NCBI RefSeq assembly: GCF_041103235.1
Contig: NZ_JBGCUN010000001.1
Coordinates: forward strand, 1,674,001-1,738,000
Length of the DNA stretch: 64,000 nt
Source of the DNA: Yoonia sp. R2331
GTDB taxonomy: Bacteria > Pseudomonadota > Alphaproteobacteria > Rhodobacterales > Rhodobacteraceae
Reading direction: 5' to 3'
The notes beneath the pieces were generated by a model, which made no database searches, had not been told where the DNA came from, and saw only the letters and a list, made by a program, of their open reading frames with translations. Both the position numbers and the translations under genes were made by a program. This document shows positions 17,626 to 25,357 of the stretch, piece by piece (position 1 is the first letter of the stretch; each line of letters opens with the position of its first letter).

Positions 17626-18627
17626 ATGGCCGTCAAAGTAGCAATTAACGGGTTTGGCCGTATCGGGCGTAATGTCCTGCGCGCCATCATTGAATCCGGT
17701 CGTACCGATATCGACGTTGTCGCGATCAACGACCTTGGCCCGGTTGAAACCAACGCGCATCTGTTGCGCTTTGACAGCGTGCATGGCCGGTTTCCCGCCA
17801 CCGTGACGACAACCGAAGACAGCATCGACGTGGGCCGTGGCCCGATGAAGGTGACCGCTATCCGCAACCCTGCTGACCTGCCATGGTCGGACGTGGATGT
17901 TGTGCTGGAATGCACCGGCATTTTCACCAGTAAGGAGGCTTGTCAGGCGCACCTTGATAATGGCTCTTCGCGCGTACTGATCTCTGCCCCCGGTAAAGAC
18001 GCGGACAAGACTATCGTTTACGGCGTGAATGACGACATGCTGACCAAGGACGACATTGTTGTGTCGAACGCATCCTGCACCACGAACTGCTTGTCGCCGG
18101 TGGCCAAAGTGTTGAACGACACTGTGGGCATCACCAAAGGCTTTATGACCACGATCCACAGCTATACCGGCGACCAGCCCACGTTGGATACAATGCACAA
18201 GGATTTGTACCGCGCCCGTGCGGCGGCCTTGTCGATGATCCCTACCTCTACCGGTGCGGCCAAGGCCGTGGGTCTGGTGCTGCCGGAACTCAATGGCAAG
18301 CTGGACGGCGTCGCGATCCGCGTGCCCACACCCAATGTCTCGGTCGTTGACCTAACGTTTGAGGCCACCAAGGCCACCACGGTGGAAGAGGTCAACAACG
18401 CCATTATCGCCGCCGCCGATGGCCCGCTGAAAGGCGTTCTTGGCTATACTGACCTGCCGATGGTCAGCTGTGACTTTAACCACGACCCGCATTCCTCGAT
18501 CTTCCATCTGGACCAGACCAAGGTGCTGGACGGCAACATGGTCCGGATCCTGTCGTGGTATGACAACGAGTGGGGTTTCTCCAACCGGATGTCGGACACG
18601 GCCGTTGCGATGGGCAAACTGATCTGA
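17626..18627 (+). CDS. gap: Type I glyceraldehyde-3-phosphate dehydrogenase, NAD-type (GapA-like)
   Basis: The 333-aa protein has the same blocks as its neighbour (NGFGRIGR, C151, H178) but Asp36 in AINDLGP, the standard NAD-selecting residue, and Thr-Met at 189-190. It should be the glycolytic enzyme converting glyceraldehyde-3-phosphate to 1,3-bisphosphoglycerate. AAAGGAGA before the ATG is a strong ribosome-binding site, stronger than that of gap1. It is followed by a clear terminator. The two genes are old paralogues: sequences align along their whole length but differ at many surface positions. Confidence 0.95.
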   Translation: MAVKVAINGFGRIGRNVLRAIIESGRTDIDVVAINDLGPVETNAHLLRFDSVHGRFPATVTTTEDSIDVGRGPMKVTAIRNPADLPWSDVDVVLECTGIFTSKEACQAHLDNGSSRVLISAPGKDADKTIVYGVNDDMLTKDDIVVSNASCTTNCLSPVAKVLNDTVGITKGFMTTIHSYTGDQPTLDTMHKDLYRARAAALSMIPTSTGAAKAVGLVLPELNGKLDGVAIRVPTPNVSVVDLTFEATKATTVEEVNNAIIAAADGPLKGVLGYTDLPMVSCDFNHDPHSSIFHLDQTKVLDGNMVRILSWYDNEWGFSNRMSDTAVAMGKLI

Positions 18628-18653
18628 TCCAGCCCAAACGCTGACATGCTTAA

Positions 18654-18679
18654 GGCCGCGCCATTTGGTGCGGCCTTTT
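18654..18679 (+). terminator. Rho-independent terminator after gap2
   Basis: GGCCGC (18654-18659) pairs with GCGGCC (18670-18675), with an inner CC/GG pair, followed by TTTT. Confidence 0.88.
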
Positions 18680-18766
18680 CTTTGACCCCGCGTAACACGC
18701 TGAAAATTTGAACAAAATTTGAACCGCGCCATGCATTTCTTGCAACGGTGCTTTTCGATTTGGTGA

Positions 18767-18793
18767 CTTGCGCTGCAATGCAGCATCCCTAAA
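18767..18793 (+). promoter_or_regulatory. Sigma-32-like promoter of the DUF1127 gene
   Basis: CTTGCGC (18767-18773), 13 bases, then CCCTAAAT (18787-18794). The -10 matches CCCCATNT at six of eight positions. The spacer contains GCTGCA-A-TGCAGC, an inverted repeat. In Rhodobacter sphaeroides a DUF1127 gene is under RpoH control, which supports the reading. Confidence 0.4.
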
Positions 18794-18845
18794 TGTGATC
18801 TCAAGAGGAGCAGAAAAACAACGTGAACCTTGAAAGGAGCACACC

Positions 18846-19004
18846 ATGAACGTCCTGAACTCCGTCCGGAATGCCGTGCACAAGCGTGCGCTCTACCTGC
18901 GCACAAAGCGCGAATTGCAAATGATGCCGCTGGATGTGGCCCTTGACCTCGACATCCACCGCGAAGACGCGCATCTGATCGCGTCGCGCGCAGTTTACGG
19001 TTAG
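18846..19004 (+). CDS. DUF1127 small protein
   Basis: The 52-aa basic protein starts at ATG 18846 with AAAGGAG before it. It is arginine-rich in the first half (RNAVHKRALYLRTKRELQMM), with the acidic LDLDIHREDAHLIASRAVYG end typical of DUF1127 proteins of alphaproteobacteria. Such proteins bind RNA in Rhodobacter (CcaF1) and affect phosphate and carbon metabolism in Agrobacterium. In Rhodobacter sphaeroides the homologue is followed by CcsR sRNAs. Here no CCUCCUCCC motif follows, only a terminator. It is probably a monocistronic stress-linked gene. Confidence 0.85.
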   Translation: MNVLNSVRNAVHKRALYLRTKRELQMMPLDVALDLDIHREDAHLIASRAVYG

Positions 19005-19029
19005 AGCCGCCTCCAGACCAAAGCCACAG

Positions 19030-19050
19030 GCCGCCCTTCGGGGCGGCTTT
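19030..19050 (+). terminator. Terminator-like hairpin after DUF1127
   Basis: GCCGCCC and GGGCGGC enclose a TTCG tetraloop and are followed by a short T-rich tract (TTTCGTGCTTT). Confidence 0.75.
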
Positions 19051-19056
19051 CGTGCT

Positions 19057-19833
19057 TTAGCGGTTCAGAAAATCGGCAACCCTTTGGCCATAGCCGGGGC
19101 GTCTGAAAAGATTATTGTGGGTCGCACCGGGCACAAGGTGATAGGTGACATCAAGCCCTGCGTCAGTCATCAGCCGGGCGAGCCGTCGCGAGTCGTCTGG
19201 CAAGACAAGCTGATCCTCAATCCCCTGCTGGATCATCACATCCGCCATCAGCGCCCCAACATATCCCGCATTGTCCCACTTCTGCACTGCGGGCAGCAAA
19301 CACGCAGGCAGGATTGCCATCCGGCTCATTTGCTCGCACATCCGGAAAAAGGGCGCATCAAGTATGACCGTCTTGACGTCGCGATGCGCCGCGACATGCA
19401 GTGCTAACCCCGTGCCCATCGAAAACCCGTGTACTGCAATCGGCTGATCGGTGCGGGCATCAAACCAGTCATATGCCGCCAGCGCACGCGCCTTCAGGTC
19501 ATGCTCTGCCGGACGCCCCGGCAGACCACCGCCACCCGGATAGGCCAGCGCAACAGTATGACGCCCAGCGTCACGATGCAGGCTTAACCCAGAGGGAAAG
19601 CGTGCAAGCGCACCGGTATTTCCCATGAAGAACAAGACAGCCGGGGCACCTTCGCGCCCTGGCGTTTCAACAACATCAATCTGGCCCAGATCGGTTACAA
19701 ACTGCTGCTGAACGTAGCCTTCGATCTGAAATGTTTCTTGTGTGAAAGGATAGATGAAACCCGGATGTATCCAAACCGCGACGGCTGCGTAAATTGCGTA
19801 GAGTCCCAGCAAAACCCCAAGACCCCGCTTCAC
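19057..19833 (-). CDS. Alpha/beta hydrolase, membrane-anchored
   Basis: The 258-aa protein starts with a hydrophobic segment (about 5-22) that is probably an inner-membrane anchor or signal. The hydrolase triad can be placed as S138 in GFSMG, D207 in GIEDQLVL and H239 in GATHNN. The layout resembles BEM46/YheT-like hydrolases of unknown substrate. The start is GTG 19833, one base after the coaD stop, so it is the second gene of a coaD operon. Confidence 0.82.
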   Translation of the reverse strand: MKRGLGVLLGLYAIYAAVAVWIHPGFIYPFTQETFQIEGYVQQQFVTDLGQIDVVETPGREGAPAVLFFMGNTGALARFPSGLSLHRDAGRHTVALAYPGGGGLPGRPAEHDLKARALAAYDWFDARTDQPIAVHGFSMGTGLALHVAAHRDVKTVILDAPFFRMCEQMSRMAILPACLLPAVQKWDNAGYVGALMADVMIQQGIEDQLVLPDDSRRLARLMTDAGLDVTYHLVPGATHNNLFRRPGYGQRVADFLNR

Positions 19834-19834
19834 G

Positions 19835-20326
19835 TCAGCGCAGGCGCGCCATCAGCGCGTCTTGCACAGCTGGACTGACGAACTTGCCGACATCGCCGCC
19901 CAGACGGGCGATTTCCTTGACCAATTTACTGGCAATTGCCTGATGCTGGGCTTCGGCCATCAGGAACACGGTTTCAATGCTGTCATCCAGCGCCCGGTTC
20001 ATGCCCACCATCTGGTATTCATATTCAAAATCCGCCACCGCCCGCAGCCCGCGCACAATGACCGATGCCCCCACGTCGCGGGCGCAATCAATCAGCAGGT
20101 TTTCAAATGGATGCACGACAATCTCGCAGCCCGCGTTCTGGCCCAAGGGCACGGCTTCTGCGCGCACCATCTCGACCCGTTCTTCAAGCGAGAACATCGG
20201 CCCCTTGTCGCGATTGATCGCTACGCCAATCACAAGCCGGTCGACCAGCGAACAGGCCCGCCGGATAATGTCGCTGTGTCCGTTGGTCAGCGGGTCAAAC
20301 GTGCCGGGATACAATCCAGTGCGCAT
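19835..20326 (-). CDS. coaD: Phosphopantetheine adenylyltransferase
   Basis: CoaD transfers AMP from ATP to 4'-phosphopantetheine, the penultimate step of coenzyme A synthesis. The 163-aa protein has the nucleotidyltransferase motif TFDPLTNGH (H17) near its start, RGLRAVADFEYE in the middle and a conserved C-terminal region. AGAGGTGG precedes ATG 20326; the frame is open 13 codons more, but that adds nothing family-like. It is followed almost without gap by the hydrolase gene. Confidence 0.96.
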   Translation of the reverse strand: MRTGLYPGTFDPLTNGHSDIIRRACSLVDRLVIGVAINRDKGPMFSLEERVEMVRAEAVPLGQNAGCEIVVHPFENLLIDCARDVGASVIVRGLRAVADFEYEYQMVGMNRALDDSIETVFLMAEAQHQAIASKLVKEIARLGGDVGKFVSPAVQDALMARLR

Positions 20327-20398
20327 CGGCCACCTCTTGTCTTCTGTCTGAGTGGCACGCAACAATATTGCACGGCCCGGGGCAAGCCCCGATTGCCC

Positions 20399-20836
20399 TT
20401 AGTGGCCCATGATCATGCCTTGCAAGGCATCCTTTTCCATCGCCAGTTCGGCCAAACGCGCCTTGACTACATCCCCGATCGAGATCAGCCCGATCATCTT
20501 GCCGTCGTCGACCACCGGCATGTGCCGGAACCGGCCATCGGTCATCTTTTTCAGCACCGCATCCGCCGAATCCTGCGGTGTGCAGGTAATCAGCGTCGAT
20601 GTCATCATGCCTGCCACGGTCTCATTCAAACAGCCCGCCCCGCGTTTGCCCAATTCGCGCACGATGTCACGTTCGGACAGGATCCCATCAAGGCTGTTGC
20701 CATCCGCCGAGACAACAACGGTGCCGATCCGCTTGGACGACAAAAGCTGCGCTGCATCGGCCACCTTTGCATCTGGTTTGACCGATATCACACCACCTTC
20801 GCCACCCTTGGATGTCAAAATCTGTTGCACAAGCAT
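20399..20836 (-). CDS. CBS-domain pair protein
   Basis: The 145-aa protein is made of two CBS domains, about residues 8-65 and 75-132. Each has the sheet-helix pattern, with IGTVVVS...GILSERDIV in the first and RHMPVVDDGKMIGLISIGDVV in the second. Stand-alone CBS pairs bind adenosyl ligands and act as energy or redox sensors on partner enzymes, and no partner is adjacent. AAGGAGAGC precedes the ATG. The gene is on the same strand as coaD but 73 bases upstream, so it may have its own message. Confidence 0.88.
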   Translation of the reverse strand: MLVQQILTSKGGEGGVISVKPDAKVADAAQLLSSKRIGTVVVSADGNSLDGILSERDIVRELGKRGAGCLNETVAGMMTSTLITCTPQDSADAVLKKMTDGRFRHMPVVDDGKMIGLISIGDVVKARLAELAMEKDALQGMIMGH

Positions 20837-20871
20837 GGCGCTCTCCTTCTGCTGGTCACTTCAAGCGTCCC

Positions 20872-21774
20872 TCACGCCACCTCATCTGTCAAGCCAACGG
20901 CTTGTTCCAACCGGAAAACTTCGGCCCGGAGGCCCGCCAGCAGGGCCTCCGCAACGCGCATGAGCCGCTCTGACGGGCGATCGACCGCGTGGCGCACCAG
21001 ATAGAACGACCGTTGCAAGCTGACCGCATCGGTCAGGACGCGGCGCAATTCAGGGGCAAATGGCAATGCAAAATCGTGCACAATACCGATGCCGGTGCCT
21101 GCCCGTAGCATCTGCAATTGCACCGCCACCGAATTGCTGGCCAGTTGCACCCCGTCGGCGGCCATCGCCCCCAGATAATCCAACTCGCGGTCAAAAATCA
21201 TATCGGGGATATAGCCCACAATCGCATGGTCTTTGAGATCAGACAGCGCGCGCGGCGGCGGCGCATCGCGGTGCATCGCCAGATGCAAATGGTAGTCAGT
21301 GATTTTCTGCACCATCAACCGCCCCGCAGCAGGCGGGCTGACGGTGATCGCCATATCCGCCTCGCGCTGGGACAGGTTCACAACACGCGGCAGCGCCAAC
21401 ACCTGCAGCTCCAGATCGGGATGATCGCGCTGCAAGGCTGCGCAGACCTGGGGTAGCAGAAAGTTGGCGCAGCCGTCCGGCGCACCGATCCGCACTTGCC
21501 CCGACAGTCCGGGCCCATCGGCTGCCCCCTGCTCTAACGCGCGCGCCAGCGGCCCCTCTGCCGCCTCAGCCTCGGCCCGGACGCGCTGGCCGGTATCGGT
21601 CAAGGCATAGCCCTGCGGTGACTTCACAAAAAGGGCCGCACCCAAAGCCGCCTCCAACCGGGCCACGCGGCGGCTGACGGTGGCCGGATCCATCCGCAAG
21701 ACAGGTGCTGCACCCGATAGCCCCTTGGCCCGCGCTACGGCCAGAAACACCCGCACGTCATCCCAATTGCGCAT
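20872..21774 (-). CDS. LysR-family transcriptional regulator, likely of mmsA
   Basis: The 300-aa protein has the N-terminal winged helix (LRMDPATVSRRVARLEAALG) and an effector domain. It is divergent from mmsA with a 162-base shared region that contains two TTGC-n-GCAA inverted repeats, so control of mmsA is likely. Several DNA-binding residues are Arg/Ala rich, as in the subgroup often seen next to methylmalonate-semialdehyde dehydrogenase genes. The effector may be a valine or inositol catabolite; this is inferred from the neighbour. Confidence 0.9.
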   Translation of the reverse strand: MRNWDDVRVFLAVARAKGLSGAAPVLRMDPATVSRRVARLEAALGAALFVKSPQGYALTDTGQRVRAEAEAAEGPLARALEQGAADGPGLSGQVRIGAPDGCANFLLPQVCAALQRDHPDLELQVLALPRVVNLSQREADMAITVSPPAAGRLMVQKITDYHLHLAMHRDAPPPRALSDLKDHAIVGYIPDMIFDRELDYLGAMAADGVQLASNSVAVQLQMLRAGTGIGIVHDFALPFAPELRRVLTDAVSLQRSFYLVRHAVDRPSERLMRVAEALLAGLRAEVFRLEQAVGLTDEVA

Positions 21775-21783
21775 CTGTCCATC

Positions 21784-21831
21784 CTTCTTCTGGCCAGAAA
21801 TATCCCGGGGGGCCAGCTTGCTGGCGGAGGC
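21784..21831 (+). repeat. Interspersed TCTGGCC...AAATATCCCGGGGG repeat, copy 2
   Basis: It shares CTTCTTCTGGCCARAAATATCCCGGGGGG with the copy at 63370 almost base for base, then has its own hairpin (CCAGC/GCTGG) and GGCGGAGGC. It lies in the LysR/mmsA divergent region. Confidence 0.75.
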
Positions 21832-21847
21832 AGCGCCCCCTCTACCC

Positions 21848-21861
21848 TTGCATTAATGCAA
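21848..21861. promoter_or_regulatory. Palindrome upstream of mmsA, candidate operator 1
   Basis: TTGCATTAATGCAA is a perfect 14-base palindrome between the divergent LysR and mmsA genes, 76 bases before the mmsA start. Confidence 0.5.
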
Positions 21862-21883
21862 AATGCCTTTGCCATCTTGCCCC

Positions 21884-21897
21884 TTTTGCAAGCAAAA
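21884..21897. promoter_or_regulatory. Inverted repeat upstream of mmsA, candidate operator 2
   Basis: TTTTGC-AA-GCAAAA has perfect 6-base arms. It shares the TTGC/GCAA arms with the palindrome whose centre is 36 bp upstream, so the two may bind the same regulator. Confidence 0.45.
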
Positions 21898-21936
21898 CCG
21901 CAAGACTATCCTGCCAACAAACCTCAGGAGGATTCC

Positions 21937-23436
21937 ATGCAAGAGCTGACCCATTACATCAACGGTACCCATCAAACCGGTACCTCTGGCCGCTTTGCCG
22001 ATGTCTACAACCCCGCCACGGGCGAGGTGCAGGCCAAGGTGCCGCTCGCCTCGGCCGCTGAAATGGATCAAGCTGTGCAGGTCGCGGCCGCAGCTCAGCC
22101 TGCGTGGGCCGCCGTCAACCCGCAACGCCGCGCGCGGGTGATGATGAAATTCGTGGACCTTCTGAACCGTGACATGGATAAACTGGCCGAGGCGCTCAGC
22201 CGCGAGCACGGCAAGACCCTGCCTGATGCCGCAGGCGATGTGCAGCGTGGACTGGAAGTGGTTGAATACTGCATCGCCGCACCGCAGATGCTGAAAGGCG
22301 AATACACCGACAGCGCAGGCCCCGGCATCGACATGTATTCGATGAAACAACCGCTGGGTGTGACCGCTGGCATCACGCCTTTCAACTTTCCCGCCATGAT
22401 CCCGATGTGGATGTTTGCGCCCGCCATTGCCTGTGGCAATGCCTTCATTCTCAAACCCTCCGAACGCGACCCTTCGGTGCCGCTGATGCTGGCCGAACTG
22501 ATGGAAGAGGCGGGCCTGCCCAAGGGCATCCTGCAGGTCGTCAATGGCGACAAGGAAGCGGTGGATGCGATCCTAGATCACGATGTAATCCAATCGGTGG
22601 GCTTTGTCGGCTCTACCCCGATTGCGGAATATATCTATGGCCGTGGGTGTTCCAACGGCAAACGCGTGCAGTGCTTTGGCGGTGCCAAGAACCACATGAT
22701 CATCATGCCCGACGCCGACATGGATCAGGCCGCAGACGCCCTTGTCGGTGCGGGCTATGGTGCGGCGGGCGAACGTTGCATGGCGATTTCCGTCGCGGTA
22801 CCGGTGGGCGATGATACCGCCGACCGCCTGATCGAAAAACTGGTCCCACGGGTCGAGGCGTTGAAGGTTGGCCCATATACCTCTGGCAAGGACGTCGATT
22901 ACGGTCCCGTGGTCACTGCTGCGGCAAAGGCCAACATCGAACGGCTGGTGCAATCCGGCATCGACCAAGGCGCCAAACTGGTCGTTGATGGCCGCGACTT
23001 CAAACTTCAGGGCTATGAAGACGGGTTCTTTGTCGGCGCGCATCTGTTTGACCACGCGACCAAGGACATGGACATCTACAAGACCGAAATCTTCGGCCCC
23101 GTCCTGACCACTGTGCGCGCCCAAAGCTATGAAGAGGCGATTGGCCTTGCGATGGACCACGAATATGGAAACGGCACCGCAATCTTTACCCGTGACGGGG
23201 ACACCGCCCGCGACTTTGCCAACCGGATCAACATCGGCATGGTCGGGATCAACGTGCCAATTCCGGTCCCGCTGGCCTATCACACCTTTGGCGGCTGGAA
23301 GAAGTCCGCCTTCGGTGACCTGAACCAGCATGGTCCGGATGCGTTCAAATTCTACACCCGCACCAAGACGGTCACATCCCGCTGGCCGTCCGGCATCAAA
23401 GAGGGTGGCGAATTCTCCATTCCTGTGATGGAATAA
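21937..23436 (+). CDS. mmsA: CoA-acylating methylmalonate-semialdehyde dehydrogenase
   Basis: The 499-aa aldehyde dehydrogenase makes propionyl-CoA from methylmalonate semialdehyde with NAD and CoA, the last step of valine breakdown. The nucleophile cysteine is in GERCMAIS, the NAD site in FNFPAMIPMWMFAP, and the CoA-acylating subgroup feature FGGAKNH replaces the usual glutamate region. The frame is open 27 codons upstream, but ATG 21937 has AGGAGG before it and is the normal family start. It heads the valine gene set whose other members lie 2-5 kb downstream on the same strand. Confidence 0.95.
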   Translation: MQELTHYINGTHQTGTSGRFADVYNPATGEVQAKVPLASAAEMDQAVQVAAAAQPAWAAVNPQRRARVMMKFVDLLNRDMDKLAEALSREHGKTLPDAAGDVQRGLEVVEYCIAAPQMLKGEYTDSAGPGIDMYSMKQPLGVTAGITPFNFPAMIPMWMFAPAIACGNAFILKPSERDPSVPLMLAELMEEAGLPKGILQVVNGDKEAVDAILDHDVIQSVGFVGSTPIAEYIYGRGCSNGKRVQCFGGAKNHMIIMPDADMDQAADALVGAGYGAAGERCMAISVAVPVGDDTADRLIEKLVPRVEALKVGPYTSGKDVDYGPVVTAAAKANIERLVQSGIDQGAKLVVDGRDFKLQGYEDGFFVGAHLFDHATKDMDIYKTEIFGPVLTTVRAQSYEEAIGLAMDHEYGNGTAIFTRDGDTARDFANRINIGMVGINVPIPVPLAYHTFGGWKKSAFGDLNQHGPDAFKFYTRTKTVTSRWPSGIKEGGEFSIPVME

Positions 23437-23443
23437 AAAAACA

Positions 23444-23467
23444 GGGGCGGGCGTTCAAGCCCGCCCC
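23444..23467. terminator. Hairpin after mmsA (T-tract only on the reverse strand)
   Basis: GGGGCGGGC and GCCCGCCCC form a perfect 9-bp stem with loop GTTCAA, immediately preceded by AAAAAAA. On the plus strand it lacks a T run, so it may only weaken read-through from mmsA. On the minus strand it has the form of a full terminator. Confidence 0.55.
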
Positions 23468-23485
23468 GGCACACGAGGGACGCGT

Positions 23486-23914
23486 ATGCCGGTTGACTTC
23501 AATTTGCTGGCCTCGCGTGGGTTGGTCTACCTGCGCTACGATGGCTTTGTCACTGTGGCAGAGGCAATGGACGCGCTCGAGGAATACAAGGCCCACCCTC
23601 AGTTTCACCCCGGCCACAAGCATTTAGCGGACTTCTCAAGGATCACCGGGTTCGAACACGACTACGTCAAGGTCTTCGCCCTGCAGGCAGAGGTCGCCGC
23701 CGCGCTGGTTCAGGACGGCTATGAAATCCTGCTGGTAATGCTGGCACAGTCCGGCCCGGCGCTGGAAATGGCGCACCTGGTACGCAAGTCATGGGAAGGT
23801 GTGACCACCGTTGTGCCGCGTGTCGCCGAAACAGAGGCGCAAGCGCTGGCGCTTTTGGGTCAGCCCGAAACCACGACCGATGATCTGATGCGCCTGCTTG
23901 CACAAGAAAGTTGA
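23486..23914 (+). CDS. Hypothetical protein, possibly STAS/SpoIIAA-like
   Basis: I do not recognise this 142-aa protein. It starts MPVDFNLLASRGLVYLRYDG and shows alternating short strands and helices with conserved-looking HPGHKHLADFSRITG and WEGVTTVVPRVAETEAQAL. The pattern (strand, helix, strand with ADFS) is similar to STAS/SpoIIAA-like proteins of unknown function, but that is a weak structural guess. It follows mmsA by 49 bases and precedes the cupredoxin gene by 70. It has no signal or membrane segment and is probably cytoplasmic. Confidence 0.7.
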   Translation: MPVDFNLLASRGLVYLRYDGFVTVAEAMDALEEYKAHPQFHPGHKHLADFSRITGFEHDYVKVFALQAEVAAALVQDGYEILLVMLAQSGPALEMAHLVRKSWEGVTTVVPRVAETEAQALALLGQPETTTDDLMRLLAQES

Positions 23915-23984
23915 ACTTTGTCTGAAACTCTTTGCGCCCCGCAGTCGTGACTACGCCATCGTTGTTCAACAAAGGAAGAATTTC

Positions 23985-24335
23985 ATGACTATGATCACAC
24001 GCCGCGCAGCCTTGCGCCTTGCTGCCTCTGCCGCCGCCCTGCCCGTTCTGGCAACAGCGGCAAACGCGGCCAGCCATGCCGCCCATGAAACCCACACCGT
24101 GACGATCCAGAACATGGCCTTCACGCCTGCCAATCTGTCGATCAAAGCGGGTGACAGTGTGACCTTCGTCAACATGGATAACATGCGCCATTCCGCCACT
24201 GACCTGAACAAGGCCTGGGACACCGGCCTGCTGGCCAATGGTCAATCCGCCACGATCACCTTCAACGCCGCTGGCAGCTTCAACTACCGCTGCACCCCGC
24301 ATGGCAACATGCGCGGGTCGATCACGATCAGCTAA
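23985..24335 (+). CDS. Cupredoxin (amicyanin/pseudoazurin-like blue copper protein)
   Basis: The 116-aa precursor begins with a twin-arginine-like signal (ITRRAALRLAASAAALPVLATAANA, cut near 28). The mature part is a single cupredoxin domain with type-1 copper ligands H69, C103, H106 and M109 (MRHSAT and YRCTPHGNM). The short C-x2-H-x2-M loop is that of plastocyanin and amicyanin. It would carry electrons in the periplasm; the partner is not evident. ATG 23985 with AAAGGAAG before it is chosen over a longer open frame. A strong terminator follows. Confidence 0.88.
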   Translation: MTMITRRAALRLAASAAALPVLATAANAASHAAHETHTVTIQNMAFTPANLSIKAGDSVTFVNMDNMRHSATDLNKAWDTGLLANGQSATITFNAAGSFNYRCTPHGNMRGSITIS

Positions 24336-24354
24336 TCCGACACGCAAGAACGAC

Positions 24355-24384
24355 AAAGGGCGGTGCAGTGCACCGCCCTTTTCT
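24355..24384. terminator. Bidirectional terminator between cupredoxin and VPLPA genes
   Basis: GGGCGGTGC (24358-24366) pairs perfectly with GCACCGCCC (24370-24378) around AGT, with AAA before and TTTTC after. Confidence 0.9.
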
Positions 24385-24404
24385 TATTGTTCTGACCGTT
24401 TGGC

Positions 24405-25091
24405 TTAGGCCGACTTGCGCCGCTTCATGGCACCGATCCCGCCCAAGGCAGCGATCAACATCCAGCCAGCCGCAGGCAGTGGGACTTCGCCAACGATGGT
24501 GCCGTCAGGGAACGGGAGACCTATAAGTTTATCACTCCCGGCGTTATTGTTCGCCGACTGATAACGCAGACCGACCTTTGCAAAATCCGTCAGCGCGATC
24601 GTTCCGCCCTGATCCGAGACCAGAAAGGTTAATGTCGATCCATTGTCTGCAATCGCATCGTTGTTGAAAAAGGCGAGGGCGAAATCGAAATCAACTGTCG
24701 GGAACGGATTCAGTCCATTGCTGTTACCACCGACCGGAACAGTTGTTCCAAAGCAATACTCTCCGGTGCTGACCTGATTGTTGGTGTTGTTACAGCTCGA
24801 ATTGTAACTGATCGCGGTGCCATCGTTATTGACACCTGAGATGTCCGATGCGCCGACCACTGCTGAGCCAAGATCGAAAGCAATCAGATTCAGATGACCA
24901 TCGGACGAGCCGTTGTGCGACACGGTAATTTCAAAGAAACCTGCCGTGTTATCGTTGACTGTCACGGCCGGCGAAAGCATGTCCGGGCCGTTCGACGACA
25001 CAAACGCGCCATAAGTCAACGAAGCTGCATTGGATTGAGTCGCCACAAACGGAAAAATCGCCACGGCGGAAAAAAATATAGATTTCAACAT
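24405..25091 (-). CDS. VPLPA-CTERM sorting-domain secreted protein
   Basis: The 228-aa protein has a Sec signal (about 1-22, ending QSNA) and an Asn/Ser/Gly-rich middle with two cysteine pairs. The C-terminus carries the sorting motif VPLPAAGW followed by a hydrophobic helix and MKRRKSA, the PEP-CTERM-like tripartite signal called VPLPA-CTERM. Such proteins are processed by an exosortase and often belong to biofilm or exopolysaccharide matrices. No exosortase gene is in this window. The coding sequence and the region upstream are more AT-rich than the neighbours. Function of the body is unknown. Confidence 0.88.
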   Translation of the reverse strand: MLKSIFFSAVAIFPFVATQSNAASLTYGAFVSSNGPDMLSPAVTVNDNTAGFFEITVSHNGSSDGHLNLIAFDLGSAVVGASDISGVNNDGTAISYNSSCNNTNNQVSTGEYCFGTTVPVGGNSNGLNPFPTVDFDFALAFFNNDAIADNGSTLTFLVSDQGGTIALTDFAKVGLRYQSANNNAGSDKLIGLPFPDGTIVGEVPLPAAGWMLIAALGGIGAMKRRKSA

Positions 25092-25174
25092 GATAACACC
25101 AGAAACAACGAAAATAACTTACGGTTCATTCAATTAGTAACATAAAGATGGCAGCTAAACCACTCCAAGTTCGT

Positions 25175-25203
25175 ATTTTGGCTATATTTTGGCCGCATTT
25201 GGC
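25175..25203. promoter_or_regulatory. Three phased direct repeats, 11-bp period
   Basis: ATTTTGGC at 25175, ATTTTGGC at 25186 and ATTTGGC at 25197 repeat at 11 bp, one helical turn. They lie 84-112 bases before the VPLPA gene and 155-183 before the acyl-CoA dehydrogenase gene. Tandem half-sites of this spacing are typical of OmpR/PhoB-type regulators. The rest of 25092-25357 shows only an IR, GGCAC-N6-GTGCC, at 25274-25289. Confidence 0.4.
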
Positions 25204-25357
25204 GACAATCCGGTCACTTGTCGATGGTTGTCACTGAAATTGATCAAAAGTACGCGTAGCAACCTCAGCCAACGGCACGCCAATGTGCCAGAATTGTCTT
25301 GCTCCATCCCCTGAGACGCGCCAAAACTAAACAACCGTTCAATTCCGTGGAGCTTTC

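Noticed and set aside
16152-17927. A 591-codon open frame on the minus strand spanning both gap genes
   Set aside because: It is antisense to two well-supported enzymes. Low-complexity, His/Arg/Gly-rich translations like this are a by-product of GC-rich codon use. There is no ribosome-binding site or family match.
25270-25292. Sigma-54 promoter (GGCAC...GTGC) before the acyl-CoA dehydrogenase
   Set aside because: The GG to GC spacing is 11 bases instead of the required 10. It is better described as the inverted repeat GGCAC-N6-GTGCC.
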